A model generated the notes under the pieces. That model was given only the letters and a program-made list of their open reading frames with translations. It did no database searches and was not told the origin of the DNA. Position numbers and translations under genes: made by a program. A stretch of 64,000 bases of DNA from SUG1106 sp051883095 (lineage in GTDB: Bacteria > Bacillota > Clostridia > Peptostreptococcales > Anaerovoracaceae): NCBI GenBank assembly GCA_051883095.1, contig JBJETB010000019.1, forward strand, positions 1 through 64,000, given 5' to 3'. Position 1 is the first letter of the stretch, and every line of letters begins with the position of its first letter. Positions 60,072 to 64,000 of the stretch are shown in pieces.

Positions 60072-60707
60072 ATGAAAAAAAGCTTTAAGCCGGGCACATT
60101 GCTCAGCCCGGTACCGGCCGTAATGGTATCATGCGGCGAAGGTGACAGTAAAAACATTATAACCATAGGATGGACAGGGATAATCAATTCAGAGCCTCCT
60201 ATAACCTATATTTCCGTAAGGAAGTCCAGGCATTCCCATCACATCATAGAAGAGACGGGAGAGTTTGTAATCAACCTGACTACTGAGAAGCTTGCTCGCG
60301 CCACTGACTATTGCGGCGTCAAATCGGGTCGTGATATAGATAAATTTAAGGAACTCAAGCTTACACCGGAGCCTGGGGAAAAAGTGAAGTGCCCGATGAT
60401 AGCAGAATCTCCTGTAAATCTCGAGTGCCGCGTAATAGAAGTAAAAAGTTATCCTACTCATGACATGTTTATCGCGGAAATTGTTGCTGTGCATGCTGAT
60501 GATGAAATCATCGATGAAAAAGGCAGGATTGATATATCTTCAGCGGGGCTTCTGGCCTATGTTCACGGGGAGTATTTCGGACTCAGGAAAGCTTCCATCG
60601 GACGTTTCGGATTTTCTGTGATGAAGCCGAAGACCAGAAAGAGAATAAACAGACAGAAGCATGAGGAAAGAGTATCAAGAAACCGTGAAAAGCGAAAGGG
60701 GAGGTAA
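60072..60707 (+). CDS. Flavin reductase family protein
   Basis: 211 residues with an FMN-binding split-barrel: LLSPVPAVMVSCGEGDSKNI, IGWTGIINSEPPITYISVRK, CGVKSGRDIDKFKELKLTP. A basic tail (RKRINRQKHEERVSRNREKR) is unusual and could bind nucleic acid or ribosomes. It lies 3 bases after rluD. Confidence 0.88.
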   Translation: MKKSFKPGTLLSPVPAVMVSCGEGDSKNIITIGWTGIINSEPPITYISVRKSRHSHHIIEETGEFVINLTTEKLARATDYCGVKSGRDIDKFKELKLTPEPGEKVKCPMIAESPVNLECRVIEVKSYPTHDMFIAEIVAVHADDEIIDEKGRIDISSAGLLAYVHGEYFGLRKASIGRFGFSVMKPKTRKRINRQKHEERVSRNREKRKGR

Positions 60708-60820
60708 GTCCTCCCCCGGCTATGGACTGCTTGTTTGTATTTTTTAATAAAGGGAAAGTGTTCGAACAAGTCCAAAGGACTTAAGCATGGTATGATTCGA
60801 TTTAGCGCCAGTTGTTATTC

Positions 60821-60928
60821 CTAGCTGGTGGACTTGATAAAATCGATGCAGTCCTCGCATACATAGCCTCCTTTAAACACAATATTGTGATAGATATTCC
60901 CGCAAAGGGAGCAGCAGTGTTGCTTCAT
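60821..60928 (-). CDS. 35-residue zinc-finger-like microprotein
   Basis: On the minus strand AAGGAGG precedes an ATG that opens a 35-codon frame. The protein has HCCSLCGN near the start and YVCEDCIDFIK near the end, two CxxC pairs about 20 residues apart, as in small treble-clef or zinc-ribbon folds. A TATTAT -10 with TG two bases ahead lies near 60990. Similar tiny proteins are often missed in clostridial genomes. Function unknown. The rest of 60708-61110 holds only A/T-rich sequence with short repeats (GTCGTTTTTTG three times with small changes, 61041-61071). Confidence 0.75.
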   Translation of the reverse strand: MKQHCCSLCGNIYHNIVFKGGYVCEDCIDFIKSTS

Positions 60929-61112
60929 AGTGTGTTCCTCCTTGTTTCTTGATTTTTCAGTCTACCCCTAAGAATGTAGAGAAATAATAGCACAGTTTTT
61001 TTAAAAAAGATGGAAGAAATGCAAATTTGTTTATTTTTTGGTCGTTTTTTGTCGTTTTTTGGACGTTTTTTGTATTTTTGAAAAATTTTACAGAATAAGA
61101 AAGGAGAAAGAA

Positions 61113-61964
61113 ATGTATCAGCTTTTTGATCTTGAGGGAAGAAATGCCAAAATTGCCGGATATCATTATGCATGTGAAAAGCCCAATCACGTTGTTGTTC
61201 TCATACATGGTATAGGTGAACATGCCGGGAGGTTTGCCAGAGTTGCCGATTATTTTAATAAGGAAGGAATCGCTGTTGTTTCCATGGACCTGAGAGGTCA
61301 TGGGCGTACCGAAGGCAAGAGGGGTCACTGCGCGCCAAGGGAGGATGTTCTTAAGGATATAGATGCACTGATTGAGTATGCGCAGAAACTGTACCCGGGT
61401 GTACCCCTGGTGATGTACGGCCATAGCATGGGCGGCAATATTACTCTCGATTATCGCGCAAGAGGAGGGCACAATGACATCCCTTGCGGATACGTAATCT
61501 CCGCTCCGTGGATAAGACTTGTACGTCCTGTTACAGGAGTTCTTTTCCGCACAGTGAAGCTCCTTTCCAGAATTGCGCCTCAGATGACTATAAGTCAGGC
61601 TTTCCCGGAGGAACAGCTGGGCAATGTGGAATACGTAAGACCATACAAAGATGATCCGATGGTACATTCCAAGGTGTCTATGCTTTGCGCTTACCAGGGC
61701 TTTACTATCGGAACAGCACTTGAAAAAGGCACAAACGAGGATAACGGCAGGGCTAAAAACATACCTTGCCTTCTCATGCACGGCACTGATGATAAAATCT
61801 GTGATATAGAAGGCAGCCGCTGTTTCGCCAGACTTCAGAATCCAGAATACTTTACCATGATTGAATGGCCGGGATATTATCACGAAATTCACAACGGAGG
61901 CCCTGATGGGCAGACCGGAGAGGATGTTATCAAAAAAGCTATTGAATTCATAAAAGGATTATAG
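61113..61964 (+). CDS. Alpha/beta hydrolase, monoacylglycerol lipase-like
   Basis: 283 residues: VVLIHGIGEHAGRFARVADY, MDLRGHGRTEGKRGH, nucleophile elbow YGHSMGGN, a later LLMHGTDDKICD with the acid, and a final His in YYHEIHN. This matches serine aminopeptidase S33 / lysophospholipase-like esterases. AAAGGAG sets the start. It is 3 bases ahead of moaC, so probably co-transcribed with the Moco genes. Confidence 0.9.
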   Translation: MYQLFDLEGRNAKIAGYHYACEKPNHVVVLIHGIGEHAGRFARVADYFNKEGIAVVSMDLRGHGRTEGKRGHCAPREDVLKDIDALIEYAQKLYPGVPLVMYGHSMGGNITLDYRARGGHNDIPCGYVISAPWIRLVRPVTGVLFRTVKLLSRIAPQMTISQAFPEEQLGNVEYVRPYKDDPMVHSKVSMLCAYQGFTIGTALEKGTNEDNGRAKNIPCLLMHGTDDKICDIEGSRCFARLQNPEYFTMIEWPGYYHEIHNGGPDGQTGEDVIKKAIEFIKGL

Positions 61965-61966
61965 AC

Positions 61967-62443
61967 ATGGATCTAACACACTTTGACGAAAAAGGAAACG
62001 CCCGAATGGTGGACGTTACAGACAAGAATGAAACAGAAAGAATGGCTGCTGCAGCCGGAAAGATAAAAGTTTCTCCTGCAGTATTCAAGGCTGTCAGTGA
62101 GGGCAGTGCCGCTAAAGGAGATGTGCTGACTGTAGCAACCACAGCGGGCATTGCCGGAGCGAAAAAAACATGGGAGCTGATTCCCATGTGCCATATTGTG
62201 CCGCTGACAGGCTGCACAATCGAGTGGAAACTTAAAGAAGATTCATGTGAGATAGAATGCCGCTGCACAGCGCGCTGTACGGGAAAGACAGGTGTTGAAA
62301 TGGAGGCACTGACAGGGGTTTCGGCTGCGCTTCTTACTGTGTATGATATGTGCAAGGCCATAGATAAAACTATGGAAATAGGTGAGATACGTCTGCTTGA
62401 AAAAGATGGCGGCAAAAGCGGCCACTTCCGGAGAGAGGTTTAA
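61967..62443 (+). CDS. moaC: Cyclic pyranopterin monophosphate synthase
   Basis: 158 residues: LTHFDEKGNARMVDVTDKNE, AAKKTWELIPMCHIVPLTG-type core (read as AGAKKTWELIPMCHIVPLTG), TGVEMEALTGVSAALLTVYD and KDGGKSG. Acts with MoaA to form cPMP, the first Moco intermediate. moaA is not in the window. Confidence 0.95.
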   Translation: MDLTHFDEKGNARMVDVTDKNETERMAAAAGKIKVSPAVFKAVSEGSAAKGDVLTVATTAGIAGAKKTWELIPMCHIVPLTGCTIEWKLKEDSCEIECRCTARCTGKTGVEMEALTGVSAALLTVYDMCKAIDKTMEIGEIRLLEKDGGKSGHFRREV

Positions 62444-62445
62444 AT

Positions 62446-62943
62446 ATGAAATACACAGTAGGTATAATAACATTAAGTGATAAAGGTGCGGCAGGACAGC
62501 GTGAAGATAAAAGCGGTCCTGCCATAAAGGAGATGCTGGAGAAGGACGGACGTTTTGATGTAAAGGAACAGCTGCTGATTTCTGATGACAGGGCCGGCCT
62601 TGAAGCAGAACTGATCCGACTTTGTGATGAGTTAAGGCTGAACCTTATATTAACCACGGGAGGCACAGGGCTTTCACCACGTGATAATGCTCCTGAAGCT
62701 ACCTTGAATGTGTCTGACAGACAGGTGCCGGGAATTGCGGAATATATGCGTGCCAAGTCTTTTGAAATCACACCTAAGGCCATGCTTTCGAGAGGTGTGG
62801 CAGCCATGCGAGGGAGTTCGTTGATAATAAATCTTCCCGGAAGTCCTAAGGCAGTCAGGGAAAATCTCGGATTCATAATGCCGGCTCTTGGGCATGGACT
62901 GGACATAATGCTTGGCCGCGACGGCGAATGCGGTTCAAATTAA
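62446..62943 (+). CDS. Molybdopterin adenylyltransferase, MogA/MoaB family
   Basis: 165 residues: VGIITLSDKGAAGQREDKSG, LILTTGGTGLSPRDNAPEAT and RGSSLIINLPGSPKAVRENL. Activates molybdopterin with ATP before metal insertion. MogA and MoaB cannot be told apart here. Confidence 0.93.
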   Translation: MKYTVGIITLSDKGAAGQREDKSGPAIKEMLEKDGRFDVKEQLLISDDRAGLEAELIRLCDELRLNLILTTGGTGLSPRDNAPEATLNVSDRQVPGIAEYMRAKSFEITPKAMLSRGVAAMRGSSLIINLPGSPKAVRENLGFIMPALGHGLDIMLGRDGECGSN

Positions 62944-62960
62944 AATATGGAGAAAGACTG

Positions 62961-63638
62961 ATGAATCTGGAAAGACGTTATGAGAGAAACAGAATATTTT
63001 CCCGTGCTCAGCAGGAGGAACTTTCAGAAAAGAGGGCTGCCGTCATAGGCTGCGGCGGATTGGGTGGATATGCTATTGAAATGCTGGCCAGAGTCGGAGT
63101 GGGACATATCAAAGTTTGTGATGGGGACGTATTTGATGAAACCAATCTCAACAGACAGCTGCTCTGCACTGAGAATATTCTGGGAAAAAGCAAGGCTGAA
63201 GCAGCTGTACAGAGAGTAAGAGCAATCAATTCGGAGATAGAGGCGGAAGCATTCAGCTGTAATCTCACCGAGGAAAACGCGTCCGATATACTGGACGGCT
63301 GCGATGTGGTCATCGATGCCCTTGACAGTGTGGGTTGCAAAATGATGCTTCAGAAGGTCTGCCGCATATTTGATATTCCAATGGTTCACGGTGCCATAGG
63401 AGGTTGGTTCGGACAGGTAACCACCATATTTCCGGGAAACGATACATTGAGTCTGGTTTACGGAGAAGGGGCAGAGGTGTCTCAGGAGCTGGGTAACCCT
63501 TCTTTCACGCCTGCAATTGTGGCATCCATTCAGGTTAGTGAAGCCGTTAAGGTAATGCTGGGAATAGAAAATGTGCTTATGAGAAAGCTGCTGTTTGTTG
63601 ATCTGATGACTGATGATTTTCAGATAGTGGAGGTGTAA
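62961..63638 (+). CDS. ThiF/HesA/MoeB family adenylyltransferase
   Basis: 225 residues, E1-like: GCGGLGGYAIEMLARVGVGH, VCDGDVFDETNLNRQLLCTE and DVVIDALDSVGCKMMLQKVC. It adenylates the C terminus of a ubiquitin-like sulfur carrier such as MoaD or ThiS. The context favours Moco. GGAGAAAG supports this ATG over one 33 bases upstream inside the previous gene. Confidence 0.9.
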   Translation: MNLERRYERNRIFSRAQQEELSEKRAAVIGCGGLGGYAIEMLARVGVGHIKVCDGDVFDETNLNRQLLCTENILGKSKAEAAVQRVRAINSEIEAEAFSCNLTEENASDILDGCDVVIDALDSVGCKMMLQKVCRIFDIPMVHGAIGGWFGQVTTIFPGNDTLSLVYGEGAEVSQELGNPSFTPAIVASIQVSEAVKVMLGIENVLMRKLLFVDLMTDDFQIVEV

Positions 63639-63640
63639 AA

Positions 63641-63928
63641 GTGGGTGCAGGATATGAGGTGTCATTCATAGACAGCGAGGTCAGACGCTGGCTTCAGGAG
63701 GATGCTACTGAGGACGGTCTCTGCCTGAAAAGGTTTAAGGCAGATTTTTCGGTAGATAACCTCTGCTCCTTTGAGGAAGGAGCGGTTATCGCAATAGAAG
63801 GAAAGAACTACATTATAACAAAGAAAGGCAAAAGATGCTTCGAAGAGTGTCAGCTTCTGCAAAGGACCGGCAGGCCATGTCCCCTTGCATCAGGAGTGGC
63901 CTTCGGAGAAAAGGAGAAAAGTATATGA
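63641..63928 (+). CDS. Small MOSC-like domain protein
   Basis: 95 residues with GTG start behind GGAGG. The C-terminal block GKRCFEECQLLQRTGRPCPLASGVAFG has the spaced cysteines of MOSC-type proteins and of short Moco-cluster proteins of Clostridia (given here as RCFEECQL and CPLASGVAFG). It overlaps the next gene by ATGA. Confidence 0.7.
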   Translation: MGAGYEVSFIDSEVRRWLQEDATEDGLCLKRFKADFSVDNLCSFEEGAVIAIEGKNYIITKKGKRCFEECQLLQRTGRPCPLASGVAFGEKEKSI

Positions 63929-64000
63929 AAGCGACAGTAGTAGTGGATAACATCAAAGGATGCGGACTCAGCAGCGAATGGGGACTCTGCATTTATATCG
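63925..64000 (+). CDS. MBL-fold metallohydrolase, cut by window end
   Basis: Only the first 25 residues are visible: MKATVVVDNIKGCGLSSEWG then LCIYI. This opening is typical of MBL-fold hydrolases of the dihydropterin/ribofuranosyl-aminobenzene-phosphate synthase-like group. AAGGAG precedes the ATG. Confidence 0.6.
   Translation, partial: MKATVVVDNIKGCGLSSEWGLCIYI

Noticed and set aside
61030..61080. Short tandem GTCGTTTTTTG units resembling a CRISPR-like array
   Set aside because: Only three imperfect ~15-base units without spacers; a simple T-rich repeat in a promoter-proximal gap.

Overview
The window looks like chromosome of an anaerobic Gram-positive Clostridia member. Support comes from the gene orders frr-uppS-cdsA-dxr-rseP...ispG-polC, ylxM-ffh-rpsP-khpA-rimM-trmD and ylmE-sepF-yggT-divIVA-lspA-rluD, a PolC-type replicase, strong AGGAGG ribosome sites, sortase-type anchors and class-I c-di-GMP riboswitches. 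The overall style resembles Clostridiales family XIII / Anaerovoracaceae, but that placement is inferred by eye. No rRNA, tRNA, CRISPR array or intact insertion sequence was seen.

Layout. 0-3.3 kb: a Fic protein, RidA and an ABC exporter. 3.4-15.4 kb: pyrH-frr-uppS-cdsA-dxr-rseP, then a terminator, a long inverted repeat and two accessory genes (acetyltransferase, AAA ATPase), then ispG-polC. The PolC lacks the inserted proofreading exonuclease. 15.4-25.6 kb: a nuclease-like gene broken by a stop codon, a CarD regulator, a zinc-uptake operon with its own Zur-type regulator and palindromic operator, a phosphoesterase, a BaiN-like flavoprotein and a GntR-controlled ABC-2 exporter.

26-41 kb is the most unusual part and reads as a cyclic-di-GMP-linked surface island. 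Three large sortase-anchored proteins surround a small secreted zinc protease of the Pro-Pro endopeptidase (PPEP) type. Between the protease gene and one adhesin gene lie four class-I c-di-GMP riboswitches, two facing each way. All three adhesins carry Pro-Pro motifs between ectodomain and wall anchor, one of them P-P-V-P as in known PPEP substrates. The same stretch holds a FakA-like kinase and a four-gene operon (FakB/DegV, ICMT-like membrane methyltransferase, GH3-family adenylating enzyme, 7TM-GAF-GGKEF-HD-GYP protein). That operon ends in a probable c-di-GMP phosphodiesterase, so the window may hold both a c-di-GMP-degrading enzyme and its RNA-level targets.

41-64 kb: an amino-acid permease; SppA; a branched-chain amino-acid ABC operon (livJHMGF) preceded by a 51-codon Leu/Ile/Val-rich reading frame and a terminator that looks like a classical attenuator; an SDR plus flavin-reductase/rubredoxin pair behind a PerR-like box; the SRP/ribosome operon; the division/lspA cluster, starting with an apparently leaderless HlyD-like gene; a 35-residue zinc-finger-like microprotein; an alpha/beta hydrolase; and the start of a molybdenum-cofactor cluster (moaC, mogA/moaB, thiF-like, MOSC-like, MBL-fold) cut by the window edge.
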